Below are positions 35,563-45,024 of a stretch of DNA of 47,817 bases, piece after piece. The DNA lies in assembly GCA_029379215.1 (NCBI GenBank), contig JAQYWO010000030.1, positions 1 through 47,817 of the forward strand. Direction: 5' to 3'. The stretch is from Rhizonema sp. PD37. Lineage in GTDB: Bacteria; Cyanobacteriota; Cyanobacteriia; Cyanobacteriales; Nostocaceae. The stretch's first letter is position 1; each line of letters begins with the position of its first letter. Made by a program: the position numbers and the translations under genes. The notes beneath the pieces are model-generated. The model was not told the DNA's origin, did not search any database, and worked only from the letters and a program-made list of their open reading frames with translations.

Positions 35563-36888
35563 TTGCGTTTCTCCCAAAAACCAACGTTCTTGTATCAGTT
35601 CTTCAAACTGTCAACTATCAACATCCTCTCAAACCTAATGGTTCCACTAGCAGGGCTGATGGATGTCGCATTCCTGGGACATTTGGTAGAAATCCGTCAT
35701 TTGGCAGGAGTCACTTTAGCGACGGTTTTATTCAACTATATCTACTGGACGTTTGGTTTTCTTCGCATGAGTACGACTGGAATGACTGCCCAAGCGATGG
35801 GACGCGAAGACAATGAATCCGTACTGCTGATTGGGTTACGGCATGGAGTTTTAGCACTGGGGCTTGGGTTGACAATTCTGGTGTGTCAACAACCGTTGCG
35901 ACTGTTGGGCTTTGCCCTCTTAAATGCAACACCAGAGGTTAAAGCCTCTGGTGTTGCTTTCTACAATGCTCTGATCTGGGGTGCTCCGGCAACGCTGATC
36001 AATTTTGTACTGATTGGTTGGTTTTTGGGAAGAGAACAAAGCAACAAAGTACTCCTGCTGTCAGTTGTGAGTAATGCGGCAAATGTACTGCTCGACTACA
36101 CTTTCATTGTTCGATGGGAATGGGCAAGTAGAGGTGCTGGACTGGCAACGGCGGCGAGTCAGTATCTTATGTTACTGGTGGGAATTCTGCTATTTTGCCA
36201 AGAAATTCGGTTCAAGCAGGTGCAAGGGTTAGCTGGAAAGCTGTTTGAGCCGTCAACTTTAAAAGATATTTTCACACTTAATGGTGAGATTCTCATTCGC
36301 ACTTTGGCGTTGATTTCCACATTCGCGATGTTCACTAACTTGAGTGCAGCTATGGGAACTGTTGTTCTGACAACGAACGCAGTGTTGATGGAGGTTGTGT
36401 CCCTGGCGGCATATCTCATCGATGGGTTGGCATTCTCGACAGAAATTTTGGCAGGGGTTTTTCGAGGCAAAGAAAAGACTGACGGATTGATGCGACTCGT
36501 GCAAGTTTCCGGAGGAACCAGCTTGATCTTGGGACTTATGTTTGCGATCGCCTTTATTATCAGTCCGCAACCACTTTTCGGACTCTTGACTAACCATACC
36601 GAAATTATCGCTGGCCTGTATCGTTATGTCCCTTGGCTGCTACCCGTTTTAGGATTTGGATCAATTGCCTACATGCTGGATGGCTACTTCCTCGGTTTGA
36701 CTCAAGGTAGCACGCTGCGCCAATCTACACTGATAGCTACCCTGCTAGGCTTTATCCCAATGGCGATCGCCGCGTGGTACTTCAGTAGTAATAACCTATT
36801 ATGGTTATCGCTGTCTCTATTTATGGTAGCAAGAGCATTCACTCTCGGACTGCAAGTGCCAAGGACACTGAGAAAGCCGATTACTTAA
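35563..36888 (+). CDS. MATE family efflux transporter (DinF-like)
   Basis: 441-residue integral membrane protein with about twelve hydrophobic segments in two similar halves, the multidrug and toxin extrusion fold driving Na+ or H+ antiport. Early motifs STINILSNLMVPLAGLMDVA and FLGHL, and the second-half NAVLMEVVSLAAYLIDGLAF, are typical of the DinF-like branch. The start is TTG at 35563 with AGGAG at 35548-35552, ten bases upstream; no ATG fits as well. The substrate is unknown. A perfect 13-bp inverted repeat lies inside the gene at 35926-35957. Confidence 0.92.
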   Translation: MRFSQKPTFLYQFFKLSTINILSNLMVPLAGLMDVAFLGHLVEIRHLAGVTLATVLFNYIYWTFGFLRMSTTGMTAQAMGREDNESVLLIGLRHGVLALGLGLTILVCQQPLRLLGFALLNATPEVKASGVAFYNALIWGAPATLINFVLIGWFLGREQSNKVLLLSVVSNAANVLLDYTFIVRWEWASRGAGLATAASQYLMLLVGILLFCQEIRFKQVQGLAGKLFEPSTLKDIFTLNGEILIRTLALISTFAMFTNLSAAMGTVVLTTNAVLMEVVSLAAYLIDGLAFSTEILAGVFRGKEKTDGLMRLVQVSGGTSLILGLMFAIAFIISPQPLFGLLTNHTEIIAGLYRYVPWLLPVLGFGSIAYMLDGYFLGLTQGSTLRQSTLIATLLGFIPMAIAAWYFSSNNLLWLSLSLFMVARAFTLGLQVPRTLRKPIT

Positions 36889-37034
36889 AGAATCGACCTT
36901 AAGTAGTTCTGACTATGAATGAGAGGAATGAATAACCCACATTGTACCGATTTCCTCAGTGTGGGGTGCTGAGGTTTGTTTAAGAATTTCCTGACAATCT
37001 TAAGCGTAAAGATGCAGCAGTCGGATTTAAGGAT

Positions 37035-38027
37035 CTATGCAACGCGAGTCAACTCTCCGCGCTGCATTTCCCAATTCAGGCTGGTGTATACAATCTGATC
37101 CAAATCGTTATATTTAGGTTCCCACCCTAGTATTTCGCGAATTTTATCTGCACTAGCGGTGACACAGGCTGGATCTCCAGCACGCCGATCAGTTTCGAGT
37201 ACAGGAAAGTCAACTCCAGAAATTGCTTTTACCCGTTCAATAACTTGCCGCACACTGTAGCCTTGCCCATAGCCGCAATTAAGAATCTGACTTTCCTGAT
37301 TTTGCTCCAAGTAGCGCAAAGCATCTAAATGCGCTGCTGCTAAATCTTCAACGTGGATATAGTCCCGAATCCCTGTTCCATCTAATGTGGGAAAATCAGT
37401 GCCAAAAATTCGTACTCCTGGTTGACGCTTGAGTGCAGCATCACAAGCAGCTCGAATTAGGTGAGATGCCTGTGACATTTGCCCCAATTTGCCTGTGGAA
37501 TCGGCTCCTGCAACATTGAAATACCGTAGAATGACGTAGCGCAATTGAGAAGTTTTCTCGTAGTCGGAAATAAGCCATTCGCTTACGAGCTTAGAGCGTC
37601 CGTAGGGGTTAATCGGCAGTGTTAGGGCAGACTCCGTGACTGGATTTTCCGTCGGTTGCCCATAAACAGCTGCTGTACTGGAAAAGATCATCTGGTTAAC
37701 GCCCATCACACTACAGCAACGGAGCAAATTTAAGGTATTGCGGGTGTTATTGGCGTAATAGTCGAGGGGATAGAGGACCGATTCTGGCACAATTAGACTA
37801 GCGGCAAAGTGCAGCACTGCACTAAATTGATGCTTGCTAAATACTTGGTAAAGACGATCTGTGTCCGCTAAATCGGCAATAATCAACTCTCCATGCAGTA
37901 CTGCAGTTGGTGAACCAGTAGAACAATTATCGTACACGACTACGTCATAACCTGCTTCGCTAATTTGTCTCACTACGTGGGAGCCGATGTAGCCTGCACC
38001 GCCGGTCACTAAAACTTTTTTATTCAT
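37035..38027 (-). CDS. galE: UDP-glucose 4-epimerase (GalE)
   Basis: 330-residue short-chain dehydrogenase-like epimerase interconverting UDP-glucose and UDP-galactose, giving galactose units for polysaccharide. The NAD-binding TGGAGYIGSHVV is at 7-18, the catalytic Ser region is SSTAAVYGQ, and YGRSK gives the Tyr-x3-Lys pair. Substrate-side motifs YFNVAGAD and GTGIRDYIHVEDLA are intact. It overlaps the upstream sugar-transferase gene by four bases, so the two are co-translated and act in exopolysaccharide synthesis. Confidence 0.95.
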   Translation of the reverse strand: MNKKVLVTGGAGYIGSHVVRQISEAGYDVVVYDNCSTGSPTAVLHGELIIADLADTDRLYQVFSKHQFSAVLHFAASLIVPESVLYPLDYYANNTRNTLNLLRCCSVMGVNQMIFSSTAAVYGQPTENPVTESALTLPINPYGRSKLVSEWLISDYEKTSQLRYVILRYFNVAGADSTGKLGQMSQASHLIRAACDAALKRQPGVRIFGTDFPTLDGTGIRDYIHVEDLAAAHLDALRYLEQNQESQILNCGYGQGYSVRQVIERVKAISGVDFPVLETDRRAGDPACVTASADKIREILGWEPKYNDLDQIVYTSLNWEMQRGELTRVA

Positions 38028-39430
38028 CTACCTTTACCTAACAAAATAACTCGAATGGTTTTGAAGGCGATCGCTAAATCTAACAAGAAGGAATAATTCT
38101 TGATGTAATAGAGGTCGTAAGCTAGTTTTTCGTAGGCATCCTCAACTGATGCGCCGTAAGGATACATCACCTGTGCCCAGCCAGTGATTCCCGGTTTGAC
38201 TACATAACGCAAATCATAGTAGGGAATCTCTTGTTTCAGCTTGACATCAAACTCCGGTCGCTCTGGACGTGGACCAATCAAGCTCATCTCCCCCCGGAGT
38301 ACGTTTAAAATTTGTGGTAGTTCATCGATTCGGCTCAGGCGTAGCCAGCGTCCTACTCTAGTGATGCGAGGATCGCGCGTCTGCGCCCACTGTACTCCCG
38401 ACTTTTCGGCGTCTTGACACATAGAGCGGAATTTGTAAACCCTAAAGGGCTTACCTTCCTGTCCTGTCCTTACCTGAGTATAGAATACTGAACCAGGACT
38501 ATCTAACTTAATTGCCAGTGCTATCAGCAGCATGAGCGGAGACAGAAACAAAAGTAACAGCCAGGCTAGAACTATATCTGTAAGCTGCTTCAGCTTCAGA
38601 CTAAAGCTACTAGAGGTTAGGTTAAAACCAGCACCAAAAGCTAACCAACTATCTTGTAATAAAGAGGAAGGAAGTTTGTACCACAAAGTTTCACAAACAT
38701 CCGGTATTTTGTAAACGGGGATACCGTGTAGCCGCATTTCCATCAACTGCCGTACTTGTGCATCAGATAAGTCTATTTGGTTTGCCACTACCACTCCTGA
38801 CCAATGCTGTTGACTGCATCTCGGTAAATCGCTTAAGCTGCCAAGCCAATTCAAAGAACTGTTTGCTAATAGATTTGTCTGTTGATCAGCTTCAGCTAGA
38901 ACAAATAACCGTCCTAAAGAGTTTAGTTTCACAAAGGTTTGTGCAAATTGGATTGCTTTCTCGCCTGCACCCAGCATCAGCCAACGAGTTTGTTGGGAGT
39001 GAGATTGTACCCACTTGACTGCCCAGAGGCGTGACATCACCGCCCACATTGTAAATGTTCCTAAGCTGAAGAGTAAAATTAAGCGTCCAGCTAAAGGATC
39101 TTTCCCCCAAACACCAGTTAAGTAAAAAATAGCTGCGGTGATTATACTAACAATGATATTGCAGATGAAGATGCGAGATGGTGTCCGCAAACCTGCAATT
39201 TGGGTATCTGGATAGTAAGTGTCTGTCAGATAAAGCCCTATAAGTTCCAGTGGAACAAATACGTAAAATAACGGGTCAAACCAATCAAGTAATTGACCCG
39301 AATGCAACCACAAAGTCAGCGTCAAGCTGAAAACTAAGCCAATTATATCCCCGAGCAAAAGAAATACAGGCAGAATATGTTGGTGCTGTAACTTATTTCC
39401 TTCTTGTCCAAGAGAAAAAGTAGTATCCAT
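38024..39430 (-). CDS. Polyprenyl-phosphate sugar phosphotransferase (WbaP/CpsE type)
   Basis: 468 residues. The N-terminal half has several transmembrane helices and a CoA-binding-like middle domain (RWLMLGAGEKAIQFAQTF). The C-terminal half is a bacterial sugar transferase: a hydrophobic entry helix, FYTQVRTGQEGKPFRVYKFR, then SRIDELPQILNVLRGEMSLI and GPRPERPEF, and KPGITGWAQV. This family moves the first sugar phosphate onto undecaprenyl phosphate to start exopolysaccharide or capsule repeat units. It is first in an operon with galE and divergent from the Wzc-like kinase. Confidence 0.93.
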   Translation of the reverse strand: MDTTFSLGQEGNKLQHQHILPVFLLLGDIIGLVFSLTLTLWLHSGQLLDWFDPLFYVFVPLELIGLYLTDTYYPDTQIAGLRTPSRIFICNIIVSIITAAIFYLTGVWGKDPLAGRLILLFSLGTFTMWAVMSRLWAVKWVQSHSQQTRWLMLGAGEKAIQFAQTFVKLNSLGRLFVLAEADQQTNLLANSSLNWLGSLSDLPRCSQQHWSGVVVANQIDLSDAQVRQLMEMRLHGIPVYKIPDVCETLWYKLPSSLLQDSWLAFGAGFNLTSSSFSLKLKQLTDIVLAWLLLLFLSPLMLLIALAIKLDSPGSVFYTQVRTGQEGKPFRVYKFRSMCQDAEKSGVQWAQTRDPRITRVGRWLRLSRIDELPQILNVLRGEMSLIGPRPERPEFDVKLKQEIPYYDLRYVVKPGITGWAQVMYPYGASVEDAYEKLAYDLYYIKNYSFLLDLAIAFKTIRVILLGKGR

Positions 39431-39953
39431 TAGTATTTATTTACACACTTTTATGAAAGATTTATTTGCTGGCAAAAATAATCATAGTAGTATTGACTAC
39501 TACTCGCTCTAAATAGCATGCTCAGATGTTGAAGTAGTAAAGTGATTTTTCAACCTAGTGCCACTCGCTTCTGCATTTAATATCTACTCGAATTTCATAA
39601 AATCTTTATTTGATAACGGCTTAGCTTTTACAGGCAATTTTTTATCTCCTGTTTTCTTCGTCACAATGCTGTAGTCAGTATTTTGAAAACTCAGGTCGAA
39701 ATAAGCGAAAAATATGTTATCAGATGGTTAGCAGATGCGTTTTATATAATTCTTTTTTATTCTTTATGCTGTTCAGTAACAATGTGTAAATTACTTAAAA
39801 ATTAAAAATTAGTGAAAATACGTAAGACATTCAGTAAAAAATAGCTGATAAATGTATTAAAGATTAATTTGTAGATTGTAAATCACACTCAAATTAAGGA
39901 CAGAGTTGCACTCATAAGTAATTATCATCACTTCCAATACATTCACTATAATT
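39431..39953. promoter_or_regulatory. Divergent promoter region of the exopolysaccharide locus
   Basis: 523 bases of AT-rich DNA between the divergently transcribed sugar transferase and Wzc-like genes. No gene is visible. It must hold both promoters; TATAAT at about 39949-39954 is too near the wzc ATG to be a normal -10. No specific operator was recognised. Confidence 0.4.
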
Positions 39954-42137
39954 ATGCCTTCTCAGCAAGAAGAACGAGACTCAATTGATTTCCAACAATA
40001 CTGGTTGATCCTGAAAAAGCGTTGGCTGCTTATAGCAGTTATCATGGGATCAGTAATTGGACTGACAGGGTTAATCACCTTTAAGCAAAAACCGATTTAC
40101 GAAGCACAAGGCAAGCTACTTTTTAACAAGCAGAATGGTGTCTCTTCCCTCACAGGTCTAAGTGAACAGATCGGACAATTAAGTGGTTTGACGACCCTCA
40201 GTAATCCCCTAGATACAGAAGCAGAAGTTATCAGATCAAATGCTACTGTCCAGAAAACGATTGCCCATTTCCAGTTAAAAGATAAGACGGGCAAACCCTT
40301 GACAATTGATGCTTTTCTTCAAGAATTGAAACTTAAGAGTATCAAGGGTACTGATGTGATGGTGCTTTCTTACCACAGTACTAATCCCTATCAAGCAACA
40401 GCTGTGATCAATTTTTTGATGGCAGATTACTTGGAGAACAATATTCGCATAAACCGAGCATCAGCCAGGGCAGCGCGGGAATTTTTGAGCAGGCAGTTAC
40501 CTAATGTCGAGAAAAGAGTTGTGGCAGCAGAAGCTGCATTGCGTCGGTTTAAAGAAGAAAACAATGTTGTTGCTTTAAGCGAAGAAGCAAAAATAGGTGT
40601 AGAAAGGTTGGGTGAGTTATCAAACCACATAACCGAAGCCCAAGCTGCATTGGCAGATGTCAAATCTCGCTCTCAAGCTTTGCAAAGTCAGTTGAAATCG
40701 AATACACAGCAAGCGGTGGCTCTTAACACCTTAAGTCAATCATATAGTGTCCAGCAAGTGCTAAGCGAGTACCAGAAGGTACAAGACCAGTTAACCGTAG
40801 AGCGTTCTCGCTTTCAGAATAACCACCCAACTATTATCAATCTGATGAGCAAAGAACAAGCTCTTAAAGAGCAACTGAAACGACGAGTCGCCAAAACCCT
40901 CAACAGTAACCAGATTGTGCCAGAGCAAAATTTGCAAACGGGAGAACTGAAGCAGACTTTGACTGCCAATCTAGTGCAATCAGATATAGAACGGTTAGGA
41001 TTGGGGAATCAAATAGGAGTCTTGACGAAGAAATATTCGCTTTTCCACGCACGCTTGAAAGACATACCCCGACTACAACAAAGACAGCAACAGTTAGAAC
41101 GACAGCTACAGGTGGCGGGAGCAACCTATGAAGAAATGCTCAAGCGATTGCAAGAAGTTCAGGTAGTAGAGAACCAAAATGTTGGTAATGCACGAGTCGT
41201 TTCAGAAGCTTTAGTTCCCAAAAAGCCTGTTTCTCCCCCACTTGCCTTACATCTGGCACTGGGCGGATTTTTGGGAATCCTATTGGCTGTAGGGACAGTT
41301 CTCATGCTAGAAAGTGTAGATAAATCTGTGAAGACTGTTGAAGAAGCTAGCAAGCTTTTGCGTTATCCTTTGCTAGGTACGATTCCTCTATATACTCAAA
41401 AAGGTACAGAAAGTACTGAGCATAACTCAGAATTGCCTGTACTTAACAATCTCTTTTCGCCAGTAAATGCCGCCTTTGAGATGCTCGTAGCTAACTTGGG
41501 TTTCACAGTCTCTGATAAAACACTTAAAGTCATTGTGGTAACTAGCGCAATTCCATCAGAGGGAAAGTCTTACGTTGCCGCTAACTTGGCAGTAGCTACA
41601 GCGCAAATGGGACGCCGAGTTTTATTGGTGGATGCGGACATGCGTCACCCCCGTCAGCAGAAAATTTGGCAACTACCAAATATAGTGGGGTTGAGCAATG
41701 TCCTAGTGGCTCAGACTGAGTTGCAAACCACTGCTCAAGAAGCAGTAAATAATGTGGAAGTGCTCACAGCTGGCACAATGCCACCCAACCCTGCAGCTTT
41801 ACTGGATTCACAACGGATGGCTTCATTGATCACAGAGGCTAGCGGAGAGTATGATTTTGTTATTATAGATACTCCACCACTTAGTATATTCGCTGATGCT
41901 ATGATTTTAGGTAAATTAGCAGATGGGATACTGCTGGTTGTGCGTTCTGGCGTAGTTAAATCTACTACAGCTACTGCCACGAAAACACTGTTGGAACAGT
42001 CTCAACAACGGGTTTTGGGAATGGTGATGAATGGTGAAATTGGTGGAAGCATGTACGGTTACTACTCCAGTTACTACTACGAAAAAAGTGCCTCTACCAC
42101 AACTGGAAAGAATAAGTCTAAGCTCCTCACGAAGTAG
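39954..42137 (+). CDS. Wzc-type polysaccharide co-polymerase / tyrosine autokinase
   Basis: 727-residue inner-membrane protein controlling exopolysaccharide chain length and export. An N-terminal Wzz domain follows a first membrane helix (WLLIAVIMGSVIGLTGLITF). A long periplasmic coiled coil spans about 170-400, and a second helix (LALHLALGGFLGILLAVGTV) lies near 430. The C-terminal BY-kinase has Walker A SAIPSEGKSYVAAN (about 530), Walker A' VLLVDADMRHP and Walker B FVIIDTPP. A Tyr cluster for autophosphorylation (MYGYYSSYYYEKS) lies near the C-terminus. All parts are in one chain, as in proteobacterial Wzc. Confidence 0.94.
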   Translation: MPSQQEERDSIDFQQYWLILKKRWLLIAVIMGSVIGLTGLITFKQKPIYEAQGKLLFNKQNGVSSLTGLSEQIGQLSGLTTLSNPLDTEAEVIRSNATVQKTIAHFQLKDKTGKPLTIDAFLQELKLKSIKGTDVMVLSYHSTNPYQATAVINFLMADYLENNIRINRASARAAREFLSRQLPNVEKRVVAAEAALRRFKEENNVVALSEEAKIGVERLGELSNHITEAQAALADVKSRSQALQSQLKSNTQQAVALNTLSQSYSVQQVLSEYQKVQDQLTVERSRFQNNHPTIINLMSKEQALKEQLKRRVAKTLNSNQIVPEQNLQTGELKQTLTANLVQSDIERLGLGNQIGVLTKKYSLFHARLKDIPRLQQRQQQLERQLQVAGATYEEMLKRLQEVQVVENQNVGNARVVSEALVPKKPVSPPLALHLALGGFLGILLAVGTVLMLESVDKSVKTVEEASKLLRYPLLGTIPLYTQKGTESTEHNSELPVLNNLFSPVNAAFEMLVANLGFTVSDKTLKVIVVTSAIPSEGKSYVAANLAVATAQMGRRVLLVDADMRHPRQQKIWQLPNIVGLSNVLVAQTELQTTAQEAVNNVEVLTAGTMPPNPAALLDSQRMASLITEASGEYDFVIIDTPPLSIFADAMILGKLADGILLVVRSGVVKSTTATATKTLLEQSQQRVLGMVMNGEIGGSMYGYYSSYYYEKSASTTTGKNKSKLLTK

Positions 42138-42783
42138 GAATATACAGGTGGCGCAGGAAATTTTCAGGTAAATATAACATTTAGAAGTTTTTGCCATTCA
42201 GTCTGATTGGTCTTGAACCGCATGCAATTATGGAAAATGTTATAATATAGTTATCCTAAATCATTTGTAAAATTCTCTCTTCTCTCCTTTCTGGGCGGTT
42301 AATACAGTAATTTTACAACTCAAATAGGACCGTTATATATCATGTTCGGTAAATGAGTTATAAATAAAAGATAGGTTCGCAGTTGCACTGTCTTCACTCT
42401 CAAACTATTAGGAGCGCTGTAGACGCGGAGCGGTGAGCAGCGCTACAGGAGGGTTTCCCGACAGAGGCGACTGTGTTAGCGCAGCTATCTTCGAGCTTGC
42501 GAGCGTCACCCGATCTTCGCAGCTATCTTCCTTGTCTTCTCCCAAGGGGAGACGCTTCTCTTCTCCAGTCGGAGAGGCTGCGCCAACGAGACGCTTCGCG
42601 AACGCGAACGAGCGTCAGGGCTTCTCGCAGAGTAGCGCAACTCCAAACATTATTATAAGTGTTCAACCGAACATGAGTTGATAAAGTTCGCGAAAATTAA
42701 TTGTGCGTTCGTTGAAATGCTTGGTAGGGGAGAGGACACAAAGAGCGACCTTCCCAACCATTTCTCTTGATGTCTATTGAAAA
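42138..42783. other. Intergenic region with dispersed repeat, between convergent wzc-like gene and gdhA
   Basis: 646 bases without a gene. The second half is the palindrome-rich repeat described separately; the frame 42433-42681 through it is an artefact. No clear terminator for either convergent gene was found apart from hairpins within the repeat. Confidence 0.45.
42421..42650. repeat. Dispersed palindrome-rich repeat (copy 2, inverted relative to copy 1)
   Basis: The reverse complement of this block shares, in the same order, the segments GACGCTCGTTCGC, GCGTCTCCCC, GAGAAGACAAGG, GCTGCGAAGATCG, CAGTCGCCT and GGGAAACCCTCCTG with the block at 2679-2900. Its GCAGAGTAGCGCAACT end also matches part of the hairpin at 47738-47778. 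Confidence 0.7.
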
Positions 42784-44073
42784 TCAAGGATAAAGACCTC
42801 GGTCTGTAAACGCTTGAGCAACACGGCCTACTCCTAAAGTATAAGCTGCTAAACGAAGAGAAATTTGCCGCACCTTAGTCTGTTGGATTGCCTGACGGTA
42901 AGCTTGCACCATCAAGTTTTCCAATTCTCGGTTGACGCGCTCCTCGTCCCAAAATACGTAGGAAAGACCTTGCACCCATTCCAAATAACTCACGACAACA
43001 CCACCAGCATTGGTCAAGATGTCAGGTAGCACCATAATACCCCGTGCCTCTAAGGCTTGGTTTGCTTGCAGAGTCACTGGACTATTTGCTGCTTCTGCAA
43101 TAATCCTGGCTTGAATGCGATCGACATTATCCTCAGTAATTTGATTTTCCAAGGCAGCTGGAATCAGCACATCACAAGCTAAAGTCAGTAACTCAGTATT
43201 ACTAATTGCTGCTGCTTGTGGGAAACCAACAATACTCATTCGGTTCTGTGCAGCGTAAGCTTTCAATGCTGGAATATCTAGACCAACGTCTGAAAAGACT
43301 CCTCCCATTCCTGTGGAAACAGCTATCACCTTTGCCCCTGCTTGGTGTAGCAATAAAGCTGCGGCACTTCCGACATTCCCAAAACCCTGGATGGCGACTC
43401 GCGTGCCCACCAAAGACTTACCTAGATCTGCTAGCGCTTCACGTACAATAATCATCACACCGCGTCCGGTTGCCATTTCCCTTCCTCGCGAACCACCGAT
43501 GGAAAGAGGTTTGCCAGTCACAACTCCAGGCACGGCATGACCGACATTTACAGAATAGGTGTCCATCATCCAAGCCATTTCACGAGCAGAAGTCCCCATA
43601 TCTGGTGCTGGAATATCTACTGCAGGACCAATGTCTTTAATCAACTCGCTAGTATAGCGACGGGTGATCCGCTCTAATTCTCCAATACTATAACTTTTCG
43701 GATCTATAGCAATACCACCCTTAGCACCACCGTAAGGAATACCAAGTAATGAACATTTCCAGGTCATCAGCATTGCCAGCGCAGACACTTCCCGTAAGGT
43801 AACGGCTGGGTGGTAGCGAATCCCTCCTTTATAGGGACCTAAGATGTCGCAGTGCTGCACCCGATGTCCCGCCATAACCTGAACTTCACCGTCATCCCGT
43901 TTTACAGGAATGGAAACCGTGACGACTTTACGTGGATTGCTGAGGATATCTATTATACTACGATCAAGCTTTAATTCACGAGCCGCTTCTTCTAAATAGC
44001 TACAGGCTTGATCTAATGGACAAATGTATGCAGGCGAAGGACTTTCCTGCGGTGAGAGTGATGTTAAAACCAT
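42784..44073 (-). CDS. gdhA: Glutamate dehydrogenase (Glu/Leu/Phe/Val dehydrogenase family)
   Basis: 429 residues from the preferred ATG (MVLTSLSPQE), which has AGAAGA upstream; the longer frame from 44139 adds 22 unlikely residues. It interconverts glutamate and 2-oxoglutarate plus ammonium. The catalytic lysine motif PYGGAKGGIAIDP, the substrate-side KGGIRYHP, and the Rossmann dinucleotide site IQGFGNVGSAAA are intact. Length matches hexameric GDH. A GTAN8TAC palindrome at 44258-44271 suggests control by the nitrogen regulator NtcA. A decayed copy of its C-terminus lies at 34803-34899. Confidence 0.93.
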   Translation of the reverse strand: MVLTSLSPQESPSPAYICPLDQACSYLEEAARELKLDRSIIDILSNPRKVVTVSIPVKRDDGEVQVMAGHRVQHCDILGPYKGGIRYHPAVTLREVSALAMLMTWKCSLLGIPYGGAKGGIAIDPKSYSIGELERITRRYTSELIKDIGPAVDIPAPDMGTSAREMAWMMDTYSVNVGHAVPGVVTGKPLSIGGSRGREMATGRGVMIIVREALADLGKSLVGTRVAIQGFGNVGSAAALLLHQAGAKVIAVSTGMGGVFSDVGLDIPALKAYAAQNRMSIVGFPQAAAISNTELLTLACDVLIPAALENQITEDNVDRIQARIIAEAANSPVTLQANQALEARGIMVLPDILTNAGGVVVSYLEWVQGLSYVFWDEERVNRELENLMVQAYRQAIQQTKVRQISLRLAAYTLGVGRVAQAFTDRGLYP

Positions 44074-44257
44074 AAAATTTTCTTCTGATTGCAGTATCTC
44101 TGCGACCAGTATGTCTATGTTTAGTATCCTGTCACGCAAACTTCGATAGCTTGCAGTTAGAGCTAAAGCCCTTTATCAAGCACTCCTCATGCTGACTACA
44201 AATTAGGTGTGACATAGTCTTAGCTTATCCTGATTTTATCAGAAAAATTTATTTTTT

Positions 44258-44271
44258 GTAAAATTCGTTAC
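44258..44271 (-). promoter_or_regulatory. Candidate NtcA binding site upstream of gdhA
   Basis: An exact GTA-N8-TAC palindrome, the NtcA consensus. On the gdhA strand a TAAAAT (-10 type, TAN3T) follows 19 bases later, slightly closer than the usual 20-24. The site is about 185 bases before the preferred gdhA start. Confidence 0.5.
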
Positions 44272-44358
44272 AAATTTATTGACAATAATGTTGTATTAAA
44301 CTGCTAAGTTATTATTGAGAAATTAACGATCCGGTTTCTGATCTAATGTTAGGATGTG

Positions 44359-45024
44359 CTAGCGGCGGAATCGAAAAATCCGGCGGAACTTAGTCTTGAA
44401 CCTGATAAAGAGGCGATAGCTCACGCGAACAACATCGAGGGCGAAGTAGGGCACTCTTAGTCGCAGGGGATAGAAGAGGGGGCGGTACAGCCAATAGTAT
44501 GCCTTCTTCAAGTCATTCCACTTCGAGCAGTTTTCCTCATGGAGGAAGTCTGATATATCCACAACCAGTCCCCTGCCTTCGTGCATCATGACATTACGAC
44601 CATGGACATCATGGGGGTAGAGACTACGGTTACGGGCATAGTCCAAAGCAAAGTCGATGTCCTGTATGACTTGTTTAGGAATTCTCATACCAAGGTGCAT
44701 ACAATCGTATAGTGTCACTCCATATAGCCGTTTCAGAATTAAGAAGCCGTCGTGAGCATACAGACAATCAGAGAAGGCTGGATGGGAACCCAAGCGACGG
44801 TATACTTCCACTTCCTCCTGAAAACCTGGGCGACCAGGCGCATAAATCTTCACTACTAAGTTTGGGCAGTCAGGATGATAAACTACTACAGCGTAGTTTC
44901 CTGCTCCAAGAAGCCGCCAAGGATCGGGTATATGGCGGACTTGCACCGGGTTGTGAGGATCGACGCTCTCGATTTGAAGATCGCGGAGTAGTTCTTGGTG
45001 GACACTGTCGATTAATTGATTCAT
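44359..45024 (-). CDS. Small kinase-fold protein (RIO/LPS-kinase-like)
   Basis: 221 residues resembling minimal protein-kinase-fold enzymes. An N-lobe lysine motif (LVVKIYAPGRPGFQEEVEVY) supplies the Lys and the helix-C Glu. The catalytic loop is HDVHGRNVMM, giving Asp-x4-Asn as in kinases, and VVDISDFL stands where the metal-binding DFG lies. The C-terminus is strongly basic (RLFIRFKTKFRRIFRFRR) and may touch membrane or nucleic acid. Domain size resembles RIO or KdkA-type kinases rather than Ser/Thr receptor kinases. The target is unknown. It appears monocistronic. Confidence 0.75.
   Translation of the reverse strand: MNQLIDSVHQELLRDLQIESVDPHNPVQVRHIPDPWRLLGAGNYAVVVYHPDCPNLVVKIYAPGRPGFQEEVEVYRRLGSHPAFSDCLYAHDGFLILKRLYGVTLYDCMHLGMRIPKQVIQDIDFALDYARNRSLYPHDVHGRNVMMHEGRGLVVDISDFLHEENCSKWNDLKKAYYWLYRPLFYPLRLRVPYFALDVVRVSYRLFIRFKTKFRRIFRFRR

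Noticed and set aside
42433..42681. 82-residue open frame downstream of the Wzc-like gene
   Set aside because: It is repeat DNA with Ser/Arg/Ala bias; the same DNA occurs inverted near 2700.
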